64,000 nt of DNA from Alphaproteobacteria bacterium (GTDB lineage: Bacteria > Pseudomonadota > Alphaproteobacteria > SMXP01). The notes under the pieces are model-generated. The model made no database searches and was not told the origin of the DNA. It saw only the letters and a list, made by a program, of their open reading frames with translations. The stretch spans positions 1 to 64,000 of the forward strand of contig JANQPV010000077.1 in assembly GCA_028285305.1 (NCBI GenBank). Direction: 5' to 3'. Shown here piece after piece: positions 17,773 through 26,980 of this stretch (its first letter is position 1; each line of letters opens with the position of its first letter). The position numbers and the translations under genes were made by a program.

Positions 17773-19083
17773 TTAGTCTCTAAATTCGTCTATCATTCTT
17801 CTTACCCGTTTTACGCCCAGAGCAATGAACAGAGCGACGAACGGAATACTCAATCCCACCACAACATCGGTGTTCAAATCGATCCCGGCACTTTGAAGAC
17901 CCTTCGCTGCATATCCGACGAGGCCGACCACGTAATAAGTTATTGCGGCGACGGACAAACCTTCGACGGTTTGTTGAAGCCGTAACTGCAGTTTGGCTCT
18001 GCGATCGAGTGATTCGAGCATCGCCTGGTTTTGGCGTTCGTGGGTAATGTCCACCCGGGTGGACAAGAGTTGGGTTGCGCGCGCCACGCCCTCCGACAGC
18101 AAGGTTTGGCGTGATGCGACGGTCAAGCACGTATTCATCGCTGGGGCCAATCGGCGCTCAGTAAACTCCTTGAGGGTTTGCAAGCCTTCTATTCTCTCTT
18201 CGCGCAATTCATCGATTCTACGCTGTACAAGCTCGTAGTAGGCAGAGGCCGCATTGAAGCGATAGCGGTTATCCGAATAGCGACTTTCAATTGAGGCGGC
18301 CAACTTGGTTAGGCGATCCAACAAGATGGGTTCATCCGCATCACTTGCGGTAGCCATGGTCGTCGAGATTTGGGCCAATTCCCGCTCACTCTGGGTCAGG
18401 AAAGGCGTCAGCTCTCTTGCAACTGGAAATGCCAAAAGCGCCATGATGCGATATGTGTCGATCTCAAGCAGACGCTGCATCATGCGTCCTGCCTGCCAAG
18501 GGGTCATTTTGTGATCGACCATGAGCAGCCGGCTAAAACCATCGCCGTGTATGCGAAAGTCCGTTAGAGCCGTTGCTGACCCTCCGGATATCTTGGAGCC
18601 GATGAGTACGTTGCCGGCGAAGAATCGCTTACTGAGTTCTTCGTGGTCTGTGTATGCTTTGGAATCAGGGACAAACGCAGCGTGAGCCGCCAACATCGTT
18701 TGACCAGGAAGAGATGAAATCCAGTCGCCCGGCAAGCGTTCGACGACTGGTTCCGCAAACGGACCATCGCCTTCGATGGAGGAAAAAAAGGTGTATCGAG
18801 AGAACTCCGTATGCCGTTCCCACTTTACCCGAAAGCTGCCTAAGTCCGCGCTGTAGTGGTTGCTCTCCATACTCGGCGGCGGCGCACTGAATCTGTTCGC
18901 GAGATCGCTGACGGGTTGCCAAATTTGTTCGCGTGCGGTCGAACCCGAGAACAGAACGAGGTAGGAGGCCTGAGTTGGCGCCGTAATCGCTTCGGGCGGG
19001 CGTGAATGGACTTCGTCGTTGAGCAAAAATCGCTGAGGGTGATACTCCGGAAGGGTCGGTGGGTGGGCGTCCGCCATCTCCAT
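17773..19083 (-). CDS. DUF3422 family membrane protein
   Basis: A 436-aa protein opening with HPQRFLLNDEVHSRPPEAITAP, the DUF3422 signature. The middle is predicted helical with long charged stretches, and two hydrophobic helices close the protein (SVAAITYYVVGLVGYAA and VVGLSIPFVALFIALGV), so a cytosolic body anchored at the C-terminus is likely. No biochemical role is known for the family. It lies between bchO and crtI, 100 bp after the bchO stop, which suggests a link to photosynthesis, but this is context only. Confidence 0.85.
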   Translation of the reverse strand: MEMADAHPPTLPEYHPQRFLLNDEVHSRPPEAITAPTQASYLVLFSGSTAREQIWQPVSDLANRFSAPPPSMESNHYSADLGSFRVKWERHTEFSRYTFFSSIEGDGPFAEPVVERLPGDWISSLPGQTMLAAHAAFVPDSKAYTDHEELSKRFFAGNVLIGSKISGGSATALTDFRIHGDGFSRLLMVDHKMTPWQAGRMMQRLLEIDTYRIMALLAFPVARELTPFLTQSERELAQISTTMATASDADEPILLDRLTKLAASIESRYSDNRYRFNAASAYYELVQRRIDELREERIEGLQTLKEFTERRLAPAMNTCLTVASRQTLLSEGVARATQLLSTRVDITHERQNQAMLESLDRRAKLQLRLQQTVEGLSVAAITYYVVGLVGYAAKGLQSAGIDLNTDVVVGLSIPFVALFIALGVKRVRRMIDEFRD

Positions 19084-19183
19084 ATGGGCTACCTCGTCAA
19101 GATCTTACAGATTGGGAGTCTACAGACAATCGCAGATTGTGACAACGGATCGTGCAGTGTTATTTTCCGTTTGCTACGGAGCG

Positions 19184-20053
19184 CTACATCCGTTCCTTGA
19201 TTAACGCTGCGATTCTTTTTGGATCTTCTTCGTGGGCAAGATGACCAAGCCCGTCTAAATCGATGATCTCTGCATGAGGAAGCAAAGTTCCGATTTCTCT
19301 CGCAACGTGAGGCGAGACTGCTTTGTCCTCGGCGCCCGCCATCAAAGTGAGCGGAGTATTCAATTCCGCGAGACGCGCCTTTAATCTCACCAAATCCCAG
19401 TTTGCCATCATCGAAAGTGCACCCGCCACATGACGCGGATCCCGCAGCAACCGACAATAGAGATCGAGATCGTCGTCGTCCAACTTGGAGCCGGTCGAGT
19501 CTATTAGTTTTCTAACGCGCTCCGGACGCCCGGCTCTCAAAGCGAACAAATGGGGCGCAAAGGGATTGAGGAACAGCATCTTTGCCATTGACGGATAAAG
19601 GTGCTTGGCGACTCCTTCAAAAGGCAGCAATGCCGCGTTAATCCCAAACGTTCTCTGTGGGCTGATGGCTTGGTCGAGACACATTTGCAGCAGGACTGCG
19701 GCACCTGCCGAGTGCCCGACGGCTTCCCGCGGCGCCATACCCAAATGATCCAGCAGACCAGCCAACGCGTTGGCCACATGAGGCAGAGTCGGACGAAAGC
19801 GCGCAGGCGCGCGCGTATAGCCATGTCCCGGCAAATCCGGCATGACAACGGTTAAGTCGTTTTGAAGAAGGTTGGATAAATGACGCCAAGAGTGGGTCGA
19901 AGCACCGGTTCCGTGCACCAATAAAACGCAAGGCCCCTCTCCCATGACTTGTATGTGCCAGCGAATCCCGTTGTGAACGACAAAACGGCTTGCCGATCGG
20001 TGAGGCCAATCCCCATCGATGTGCAGATGACTGGCTTGAGTATTCTCAATCAA
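19184..20053 (-). CDS. bchO: Alpha/beta hydrolase, Mg-chelatase accessory protein
   Basis: A 289-aa alpha/beta-hydrolase fold protein associated with magnesium chelatase in bchIDO operons; its precise activity is not established. Visible motifs are the oxyanion segment VLLVHGTGASTHSWRHLS, nucleophile elbow GHSAGAAVLLQ, and a late GLGHLAHEEDP histidine. The TTG at 20053 is preceded by GAGAGG and gives the standard family length; an ATG at 20215 lies deep inside bchD. It starts 16 bp after bchD. Confidence 0.9.
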   Translation of the reverse strand: MIENTQASHLHIDGDWPHRSASRFVVHNGIRWHIQVMGEGPCVLLVHGTGASTHSWRHLSNLLQNDLTVVMPDLPGHGYTRAPARFRPTLPHVANALAGLLDHLGMAPREAVGHSAGAAVLLQMCLDQAISPQRTFGINAALLPFEGVAKHLYPSMAKMLFLNPFAPHLFALRAGRPERVRKLIDSTGSKLDDDDLDLYCRLLRDPRHVAGALSMMANWDLVRLKARLAELNTPLTLMAGAEDKAVSPHVAREIGTLLPHAEIIDLDGLGHLAHEEDPKRIAALIKERM

Positions 20054-20069
20054 CTGACGAGTACCTCTC

Positions 20070-21890
20070 CTACGTGTCGCCGCGCGGCACGCCTCCTTTG
20101 TTTTGCCTCGACGCAGATCTGACAACTGCAGACAGTCCTTTTGCATCGGCATAGGGCAGCGGAACGTGTTTGGCGCCCATTGCTTGCGCGAGCTTTGCCG
20201 CAAAAGGCTCTGCACGGATTGCCGTGTCGATGAGCACGGCTGAAAAGCCTTCGGCCCTTATCAGCCCACCGGCGGTCAAGGCATCCTTCTCGGCTTCTCC
20301 GCGATTGGCATTACCGGACAGTGCGATGTTCGCCCGTCCATCTGTCAGCAATATAATGACCGGAGTTCGGCCGCCCGTTCGTTCCGATACGCTCACTTGG
20401 TGAGCGAGCTGAAGCGCGCTCGCTAGCGGCGTCCCGCCCCCGGCCGGCATGCCTGCCAGGTTTCGCTTCGCCCGGACAAGAGACCGTGTTGGAGGCAACA
20501 AGAGATCCGCGTTCCGGTCACGAAATGCAATCAGCGCCACTTGGTCACGGCGCAAATACGCCTCACCGAGAAGAAGTTCAACCGCCCCTTTAGCTTCGCT
20601 CAACCGCTGCAATGCCGCGGACCCAGACGCATCAACAACGATAATGATCGTGCTTTCTCGTTTCTGTTGGAACTTGGTGATGCGGAAATCCTCAGGATGA
20701 ATACGCAATCCTTTCAGCTCGTCGCCTCTCCCGGCTTCGAGCTTTCTCAGTTTCTGCCAAGGTGCAGCCGCCCGGAGCGTTTCACAAACGTTCAGCCGCT
20801 GCCCCCGGCGCAAATCGCCCTGGCGGGCACCGATCGGCCGTCCCCGGTTAGGGGATCGCTGCTTGGCGCCCATCCGGCCCATTCTTCCTGTCGAGGGCGC
20901 TGACGCTCGGGTTTGGAGAAGCGACAAAAGGTCTTTAGGAATAGCGGATTGGGTCGCATCCATCAGTATATCCGTTATGGTATCATTCTCGGAGACGTCT
21001 TGATTTGTTTGCGGATCATCGCCACGAGGATTCTCGGCCGGATCGGGAGGCGGCGGCGCCGGGGCTTCGGGAAGTGCCTGGGCGCGAGGCGCCAACACCA
21101 ATCGGGATGCAGTAATCAGATCCTCTTTCGTCACTTCATTTCGACCATCTAACGCTGCCGAGGAACGGGCCGCCCGGAGCGCAAACGAAGGAGCTCGTGT
21201 CGACCCGATCGCAAGATCTCCGCAGATCTTACAAATCGCCACTGTCTGCTCTTCGCCAAGATGTACTTCTCCGAGTTGCTGACGTGCTCGGCGCACACCG
21301 TCAAACCCTTCACCCACAGCGCTTAAATCTTGATAGCGCAGCGCACTTAAATCCATGTGGAAGGCCAGTCTGTCCAGGAGGGCGGGTGGTGGCGATTCAT
21401 CGAACCCTTCAGATTCGTCGAGCAATACGACACCAAAGACGGCGGAAGACTTTTCCGTCAGCCCGTCGCGCTCCAATGCGACATAGCCCCTGTCCAGCAC
21501 ACCTGAAACTCGGGCGGCAACCGCCTTTTCCATGCGTTCCGCCATCGGAATAACGAGTACTCCGCCATCCACCTCTGCGAGAATTCCTCTTTCCAAGACC
21601 AGCTCACCCGTTCTTAGGGTAGCAGCTAAGTCGATACCTCCGAGCAAACGCTCGTCTTGAATGTGTGCAGGCATTCTTCGGAAAGGGGTACCAGGCGCCA
21701 GCAGAGACCTCAGCATCGCTAGCCATGCATCACATGCCGGTCCCGGCCGTGCATGAACCGAGATTCCACCGAGCCCCGCCGGATCGACCGCGAAGAGGTG
21801 GGCAGCTGTTATGCAATCTTCCCAGCCGGCCTCGTCCGGAGGGCTGGCGCCGGGCCATGCGTCGGGGTCAAAAAGAGCGAAGTCTGTCAC
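20070..21890 (-). CDS. bchD: Magnesium chelatase subunit D
   Basis: A 606-aa chelatase subunit that inserts Mg2+ into protoporphyrin IX together with BchI and BchH. The N-terminal third is a degenerate AAA+ domain. An acidic, proline-rich linker follows (PEAPAPPPPDPAEN), and the C-terminus is a von Willebrand A domain with the metal-site motif VVDASGSAAL and ITLLTDGRAN-type downstream segment. The start overlaps the bchI stop by ATGA. Confidence 0.96.
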   Translation of the reverse strand: MTDFALFDPDAWPGASPPDEAGWEDCITAAHLFAVDPAGLGGISVHARPGPACDAWLAMLRSLLAPGTPFRRMPAHIQDERLLGGIDLAATLRTGELVLERGILAEVDGGVLVIPMAERMEKAVAARVSGVLDRGYVALERDGLTEKSSAVFGVVLLDESEGFDESPPPALLDRLAFHMDLSALRYQDLSAVGEGFDGVRRARQQLGEVHLGEEQTVAICKICGDLAIGSTRAPSFALRAARSSAALDGRNEVTKEDLITASRLVLAPRAQALPEAPAPPPPDPAENPRGDDPQTNQDVSENDTITDILMDATQSAIPKDLLSLLQTRASAPSTGRMGRMGAKQRSPNRGRPIGARQGDLRRGQRLNVCETLRAAAPWQKLRKLEAGRGDELKGLRIHPEDFRITKFQQKRESTIIIVVDASGSAALQRLSEAKGAVELLLGEAYLRRDQVALIAFRDRNADLLLPPTRSLVRAKRNLAGMPAGGGTPLASALQLAHQVSVSERTGGRTPVIILLTDGRANIALSGNANRGEAEKDALTAGGLIRAEGFSAVLIDTAIRAEPFAAKLAQAMGAKHVPLPYADAKGLSAVVRSASRQNKGGVPRGDT

Positions 21891-22903
21891 GGAGCCAGCA
21901 GTTCGTCCACGGCGCGCTCCACGCGCACGGACGAGCCCGCCTCATCAAGAGGATCGCGTCTCAATCGGTGACGCAGCGCAGGCAGCGCAATCTGTCTGAC
22001 GTGATCAATTTCGACTTCCGAGTGTCCTTCCAGCGCTGCGACGGCGCGCGCCGCCCTTATAACGGTCAACTCACCACGCAGGCCATCGGTTCCCAGCGAC
22101 ACACACAATTGGGCCACGAGGCGCAACACTTGGTCGGGCACCTCAACTTCCTCCAATTTGGACGAGGCATCTACAATCTGTCGGCGGATCTTTTGATCAC
22201 GACGCTTCCACTTCTTTAGGAATTCCTTTGGATCGCGTTCGTACGCGTCCCGCCTCTTTACAACTTCGATCCTCGTTTCCAGATCGTCGGGCGTCTTTAC
22301 GTCTACGGACAAACCAAATCGGTCAAGGAGTTGGGGTCTAAGATCGCCCTCTTCCGGATTACCACTTCCGACAAGCACAAAGCGCGCAGGGTGCCGAACG
22401 CTCAGCCCTTCCCGTTCAACGACGTTTTCGCCCGTCGCCGCAACATCGAGCAGCAGGTCGACGAGATGGTCCTCAAGCAAATTCACCTCGTCGATATATA
22501 GAAATCCACGATTGGCATTTGCCAACAGGCCAGGCTCAAAGGATTTTTCGCCATGACTTAAGGCCCGCTCTAAATTCAACGCCCCGATCACGCGGTCCTC
22601 GGTTACGCCGAGCGGCATATCAACGACAGGAACGCGCCGCTTTTGTGATTTCCTGCTGCCAGTTCCGGTACATACTTGGCAAAGACCTTGCGGCGTGTCC
22701 GGAGCACAATTGTAAGAGCAATTGGCAATGACTTCAATCTGAGGCAATAGGGTCGCCAGGGCACGGACGGCGGTTGACTTTCCGGTCCCGCGGTCACCGA
22801 AAATCAGCACGCCGCCAATCGTCGGCTCGACTGCAGCAACCAGAAGCGCTTGCTTCATTTCTTCTTGCCCAACAATTGCAGAGAAAGGATACGTACCGTC
22901 CAT
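21887..22903 (-). CDS. bchI: Magnesium chelatase ATPase subunit I
   Basis: A 338-aa AAA+ ATPase that drives Mg insertion. Walker A is GDRGTGKSTAVRAL, Walker B GFLYIDEVNLLEDHLVDLLLD, and the sensor region is VLVGSGNPEEGDLRPQLLDRFGL. The cysteine-rich insert NCSYNCAPDTPQGLCQVC is complete. I use the ATG at 22903 because the only longer start, a TTG at 22939, lies in a probable extended -10 box. First gene of the bchIDO run. Confidence 0.95.
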   Translation of the reverse strand: MDGTYPFSAIVGQEEMKQALLVAAVEPTIGGVLIFGDRGTGKSTAVRALATLLPQIEVIANCSYNCAPDTPQGLCQVCTGTGSRKSQKRRVPVVDMPLGVTEDRVIGALNLERALSHGEKSFEPGLLANANRGFLYIDEVNLLEDHLVDLLLDVAATGENVVEREGLSVRHPARFVLVGSGNPEEGDLRPQLLDRFGLSVDVKTPDDLETRIEVVKRRDAYERDPKEFLKKWKRRDQKIRRQIVDASSKLEEVEVPDQVLRLVAQLCVSLGTDGLRGELTVIRAARAVAALEGHSEVEIDHVRQIALPALRHRLRRDPLDEAGSSVRVERAVDELLAP

Positions 22904-22938
22904 TGAAATCGCGTTCTTCAAAAGCTCTATCGTTATCA

Positions 22939-22947
22939 ATTATACCA
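22939..22947 (-). promoter_or_regulatory. Extended -10 promoter of bchI
   Basis: On the minus strand the sequence reads TGGTATAAT, a perfect -10 hexamer with the TGN extension. No good -35 is present, as is common for extended -10 promoters. The start point would be near 22932, giving a leader of about 29 bases to the ATG at 22903. No TGT-N12-ACA site was seen here. Confidence 0.4.
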
Positions 22948-23035
22948 AGAACAGGAAAGACCAAACTCGGTTGCGCGCGGGGAAGCGGATGCCCCATTGG
23001 TTTTTGAAGCCCTTGTGAGGGCGCAGTTGCAATCG

Positions 23036-23263
23036 CTAACGCGTTTGATCGCTGTGAAACGTTTCATCATCCAATCGGGCACGCCGTGCCCTGTCATGTG
23101 ATTGCCTTAAAAACTCCTCGATAATTGCGACTGATCCGTACAATGTTTGTGTAGGAATAGGTCGAACCAAACTCATGCCCGTGTCAGCTTTGACCTGTCG
23201 TGCCGATCTCAACTTCAAAATCGGACGTCGATACATTTGATGCTTAACAATGTGACATGTCAT
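23036..23263 (-). CDS. Unrecognised 75-aa reading frame
   Basis: A basic protein (QMYRRPILKLRSARQ, then EEFLRQSHDRARRARLDDETF) with no hydrophobic segment. It lies in an otherwise empty 468-bp gap between bchI and the DUF2269 gene. The ATG has only a GGGG run directly before it. I do not recognise it and cannot exclude that it is a chance frame; apart from it, 22948-23371 shows nothing clear. Confidence 0.25.
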   Translation of the reverse strand: MTCHIVKHQMYRRPILKLRSARQVKADTGMSLVRPIPTQTLYGSVAIIEEFLRQSHDRARRARLDDETFHSDQTR

Positions 23264-23371
23264 CCCCGCAGCTGATACGAAAGAGGTAAGCCGATAATCA
23301 GCATGCGGTCTTAGACCGAGAAAGAGATGCCAACTTTGCGTTCACGTCAAAAAAGGAGCTGGTTCGTCGTC

Positions 23372-23911
23372 TCACTCTACAACAGCGCTCGATCTGGCCT
23401 CCGCAGTTTTACGATCAGATCCCGCGGCGCCCTCTCGCGCTGAGATGCGCATGATCCGCGGTCGCCAGACGCCTAACACGACATTTGCGATCGAGATCGC
23501 CATGACCACCCACAGTGTGCCCCATTCCATGGCATAGAGTGACTGGAGCGCGTCGGGGGGTGCTTCCCCGTTTGCGATTTTTCTTGCCATAGTGGCGGCA
23601 TATGCTGCCTTCGCGCTTACGATTGTCAGCACGCCCTTAAACATGAGGATGCCTGACAATGCCTTTATCCAAACCCACCCTCGGTCTTGGAATGGCTTAT
23701 GAACCATCATCGAAAGCAGACCCGAAATCAGCGCAATCGCAAGCGAGGGGAGCAGCACGTAATTGCTCAGCGCCTGGATCGAATGCCGCAAATCGGCGTA
23801 CGCCTCAGGCGTTTCCTGAGGCGCGACCACAAGGAGCATCATGTAACAGGCCAGACCGCCGATAAGACCGCCGGCAGCAACTGTATGACATATCTTCAGG
23901 GTTTTGCGCAT
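23372..23911 (-). CDS. DUF2269-type integral membrane protein
   Basis: A 179-aa protein with four hydrophobic segments (HTVAAGGLIGGLACYMMLLVV; YVLLPSLAIALISGLLSMM; IKALSGILMFKGVLTIVSA; LWVVMAISIANVVLGVW). Family members are small predicted membrane proteins of unknown function. The ATG at 23911 begins the homologous part; the frame is open further upstream but has no membrane character there. It lies 251 bp downstream of the deformylase-like gene, so it may or may not be in the puc operon. Confidence 0.7.
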   Translation of the reverse strand: MRKTLKICHTVAAGGLIGGLACYMMLLVVAPQETPEAYADLRHSIQALSNYVLLPSLAIALISGLLSMMVHKPFQDRGWVWIKALSGILMFKGVLTIVSAKAAYAATMARKIANGEAPPDALQSLYAMEWGTLWVVMAISIANVVLGVWRPRIMRISAREGAAGSDRKTAEARSSAVVE

Positions 23912-24162
23912 GGTCGGTCCCTTTGGTTGCGGTATGCTCGTCTTATAGCGCACTGTCCTTGATATCGAAAAGGGGCCCGATCGTTGAGCTTTTCGTGGCC
24001 CGCAGACATCGCGTGGTTCATTTCTCCCGCCGTCCGGATCGATGCGCTTTTGCCCATTTAGATACAAATCTTAAATGGTCGACCGCTTTGCACGCTTCAG
24101 AGAGAAGGCGCCGATCCCGCCCATTGGAGCACCATCAGCGGATGAGCGAGCCGGCCCCGGGT

Positions 24163-24678
24163 TCACGCGGACATTCTGCGCTGCGCATTCGATCTCGCCC
24201 TAAACTGCGCGCGAGTCCGCAGTCTACCGAACAGCGATAAGCGATCAATGAAGAGCTTTCCGACGAGGTGGTCCATTTCATGTTGCAAACACACCGCATC
24301 CATTCCGCATAACTCCCGTTCGAAAGTCTTCCCCAACCGATCTTGCGCGCGCACGCGAACTCGCGTCGCCCGAATGATGCTGCTCTTGATATCCGGCAGC
24401 GAAAGACAGCTTTCTTCAACGAAGCCCCACGTGTCCTTAAACAGGATTTCCGGATTGATGTAGACCTGTGGATTCGAACGATTCTCTGAGCGATCAATGA
24501 CCAAAACGGCGCGCCGGTCATCGATTTGCGGCGCCGACAAGGCGATTGCTGTCGTGTCGTAGAGTGTCTCGATAAGATCGTCGACAAGCCGGCCCAGACT
24601 TTCATCGAACTCCTTTACGTCTTCCGACTGTAGCCGCAGCCGCTGGTCCGGGTATTCAAGTATTTCCCGCCTCATCAC
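24163..24678 (-). CDS. Divergent peptide deformylase in the LH2 operon
   Basis: A 171-aa peptide deformylase family protein, which would remove the formyl group from nascent N-terminal methionine. Metal ligands are present: Cys91 in EESCLSLP and His133/His137 in QHEMDH, with catalytic Glu134. Two motifs are altered: the usual GxGLAAPQ is AIALSAPQ (residues 44-51) and EGCLS is ESCLS. Length is typical. The start overlaps the pucC stop by ATGA, so both are made together. Its divergence suggests a dedicated paralogue beside the housekeeping def, which is not in this window. Residual activity is uncertain. Confidence 0.8.
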   Translation of the reverse strand: MMRREILEYPDQRLRLQSEDVKEFDESLGRLVDDLIETLYDTTAIALSAPQIDDRRAVLVIDRSENRSNPQVYINPEILFKDTWGFVEESCLSLPDIKSSIIRATRVRVRAQDRLGKTFERELCGMDAVCLQHEMDHLVGKLFIDRLSLFGRLRTRAQFRARSNAQRRMSA

Positions 24679-26120
24679 TGCACCGCCTCTTCTTCCGCCG
24701 GCCGGGAGAGAGTCAAATGTGATGGGTTGTTATCCCTTCGTTTGCGGATCAACGGGAAGACGGCGGCGATCGTTACGAGAAGCAAGACAATCTCAAGCGT
24801 ATAGACAGTTATGTAACCGGTCGCGCCAATACTTCCGAGCCAAGCTTGCTCTGGGGAGAAAGTATTGACGAGATCGCGAATTGTACCGCTCAGCGCAATT
24901 CCAACGCCTGCCGCTGTCGCTTGCACCGCGCCCCAGGCGCCCAGAGCCAGACCTGCTTGCTCTTTGGGTGCATGCGACATGGTCGCCGTCAGTGTACTGT
25001 GCGCGAAGATGGCCGCTCCGAAACCGATAAGAAAGTTGCCAACGAGAAACGCTTCGGACAAGCCGAATGGAGCCGCGAGGATGACGAGCGCGAAAGCGGG
25101 CAGTCCAATGAGCGCACCGTGTTGCGCCGTACTATAGGCATTGCTTCCACGCCCCAGAAGATGAGAGGCAAAAACGAAGCCCACCAATCCACCAAGGGCA
25201 AACAGAGCCGTCAGCATGGTCGTTGCCGCAACCTCCCAGCCCAACACCTGACCACCGAAAGGTTCGAGCAAAACGTCCGCCATTCCGAAGGCCATGGTGC
25301 CGCAACCCACAACGACCAAGCGGCGCACGGTATGCTGGCCCTTACAGAATTGCGTCCAGGATTCCAGGAACGTGGGATCCGGTTGGCTCGGGGCGCGGTT
25401 TCGTAACGGCTGCCTCGTTTCCTGTTTCCACATCGCAACCGTATTCAATACAAGACATGCCAGAGCAGCACTTTGAATGACTTGAACCAAGCGCAGCGGA
25501 TTGAAGTCAGAGAGAGCAATACCAAAGATCACCGCACTAACCATCATGCCGACGAGCAACATGACGTACATCATTCCCACAACCTTCGGGTGGGATTCCG
25601 GGGGCGTCAGGTCTGTTGCCAGAGCCAAACCGGCCGTCTGCACGATATGTGCGCCTGCGCCAACAAGGAGGAATGCCAAAGCGGCGGACGAGTAACCCAA
25701 CCATATAGGAGCCGTATCCGCGTGGCCTTTCCCCGCAAGAACAAGCAGCGCCATGGGCATAATGGCATAGCCCCCGAATTGGCACAGAGTTCCCTTCCAG
25801 ATGAACGGCACCCGGCGCCACCCCAGTTCGCAGCGATGGGTGTCCGAGCGGTGGCCAATCAATGCGCGAAACGGGGCGAAGAGAAGAGGCAGGGAAATCA
25901 TAATGCCGACCACGGCGGCCGGCACCCCCATTTCAACGATCATCACTCTGTTCAGAGTCCCGACGAGCAGAACCAAGGTCATGCCCACAGATATCTGAAA
26001 CAGAGACAGCCTAATCAGCCGACTGAGGGGCAGGTCAGGTGTCGCCAAATCCGCGAATGGCCAATAGCGGGGGCCGAGAGAGTTCCACATCGAAATCATC
26101 TGATGTCGGATAGATTTCAT
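24675..26120 (-). CDS. pucC: PucC/LhaA family light-harvesting assembly transporter
   Basis: A 481-aa, twelve-helix major facilitator-like protein needed for LH assembly, thought to deliver bacteriochlorophyll to antenna polypeptides. Strong family segments are PFADLATPDLPLSRLIRLSLFQISVGM, GTLNRVMIVEMGVPA, APFRALIGHRSD and GWRRVPFIWKGTL. The ATG at 26120 is preceded by an AGG site; the longer frame to a GTG at 26168 adds residues not seen in relatives. Placement downstream of pucBA favours the LH2-specific PucC role over LhaA. Confidence 0.92.
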   Translation of the reverse strand: MKSIRHQMISMWNSLGPRYWPFADLATPDLPLSRLIRLSLFQISVGMTLVLLVGTLNRVMIVEMGVPAAVVGIMISLPLLFAPFRALIGHRSDTHRCELGWRRVPFIWKGTLCQFGGYAIMPMALLVLAGKGHADTAPIWLGYSSAALAFLLVGAGAHIVQTAGLALATDLTPPESHPKVVGMMYVMLLVGMMVSAVIFGIALSDFNPLRLVQVIQSAALACLVLNTVAMWKQETRQPLRNRAPSQPDPTFLESWTQFCKGQHTVRRLVVVGCGTMAFGMADVLLEPFGGQVLGWEVAATTMLTALFALGGLVGFVFASHLLGRGSNAYSTAQHGALIGLPAFALVILAAPFGLSEAFLVGNFLIGFGAAIFAHSTLTATMSHAPKEQAGLALGAWGAVQATAAGVGIALSGTIRDLVNTFSPEQAWLGSIGATGYITVYTLEIVLLLVTIAAVFPLIRKRRDNNPSHLTLSRPAEEEAVQ

Positions 26121-26205
26121 TTCCAACCTGCAGAGATCTGCGGCGGCGCCGAGAACCGCACCACGCACATGGTGATGTCAAACTCTTTGCGGCCTTTCTT
26201 TGGCT

Positions 26206-26943
26206 CTAGTCGTCCTTTGTCAACGTAGGCATGCCTAAGAGCGCGGACAAGGGGGCCGGGTTACGATAAAGAAGCGGAAAGCCGAAACTAGAATCCCACG
26301 AGCGTTTGGGCTTTGAGAGTGGAGCCATACCAAGCAGGGACGAAAGGGGCGCCGGATTCTTACTGAGTAAAGGCAGCCCAAAACTCGACTTCTTGCCCTT
26401 GGGAAACTCCGAGAGAGGTTTCATCCCGAGCATGGACGACAGGGGCGTTGGACTAGAGCTCAACATGCCCATGCCTAAACCCGAAGACAGACTCCATGAA
26501 GATTTAAGCAATTCCGTCGACGAAACGAATTTCGTGACAGCCGGAATGCCCAAAAAGTCAGAAAGAGGTGATGGGTCACGAAATGGCGGCGGCTGCAGGA
26601 TCTCACCTGCATTGCTCCGCATGATGCCCTGGATAGTTTGTGCACGACCAAAGGGAGCACTTGCCACAACAAGCGATTTTCCCTCGTTCAAAAGCCGTAA
26701 ACACGCAGCCGCGCTTCCGCTTGGTATCATATCGCCTTCAACGGCCGATTGAACTTCCGCTTGGCGATCGCGTTTCGGTTCTGCCGAAACCATACCAATG
26801 GTTTCATCACCTTCACCCGGGCTGCTTTGAGGGACGTCGCTGTCGGCAAGTAACTGAGCCTCACTGAACCCGGCGGCTGAAAGCGCTTCAACTGCGGCGC
26901 GCGCACTCTGTTGCGACTGATAGATGCCTACAACTCCGGACAT
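26206..26943 (-). CDS. LH2-operon protein with PLSxxLGM repeats
   Basis: A 245-aa protein of unknown function. Residues 1-118 form a compact N-terminal domain (VVGIYQSQQSARAAVEALSAAGFSEAQLL, later GKSLVVASAPFGRAQTIQGIMR) resembling small stress proteins of the GSP17M/YflT type. The rest is Ser/Pro/Leu-rich with four copies of a 15-residue motif: DPSPLSDFLGIPAVT (123), SPTPLSSMLGMKPLS (164), NPAPLSSLLGMAPLS (196) and NPAPLSALLGMPTLT (228). The last three are 32 residues apart, with FGLPLL-type spacers. The ATG at 26943 follows GAGGAGA. It lies between pucA and pucC, so an antenna-related role is inferred. Confidence 0.85.
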   Translation of the reverse strand: MSGVVGIYQSQQSARAAVEALSAAGFSEAQLLADSDVPQSSPGEGDETIGMVSAEPKRDRQAEVQSAVEGDMIPSGSAAACLRLLNEGKSLVVASAPFGRAQTIQGIMRSNAGEILQPPPFRDPSPLSDFLGIPAVTKFVSSTELLKSSWSLSSGLGMGMLSSSPTPLSSMLGMKPLSEFPKGKKSSFGLPLLSKNPAPLSSLLGMAPLSKPKRSWDSSFGFPLLYRNPAPLSALLGMPTLTKDD

Positions 26944-26980
26944 ACAATCTTCTCCTCGGTCCTTTTGCACGGTCGGACGC

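Noticed and set aside
25473-26228. 251-aa plus-strand frame rich in His, Gln and Arg
   Set aside because: Antisense to pucC; composition is typical of the complement of a membrane protein.
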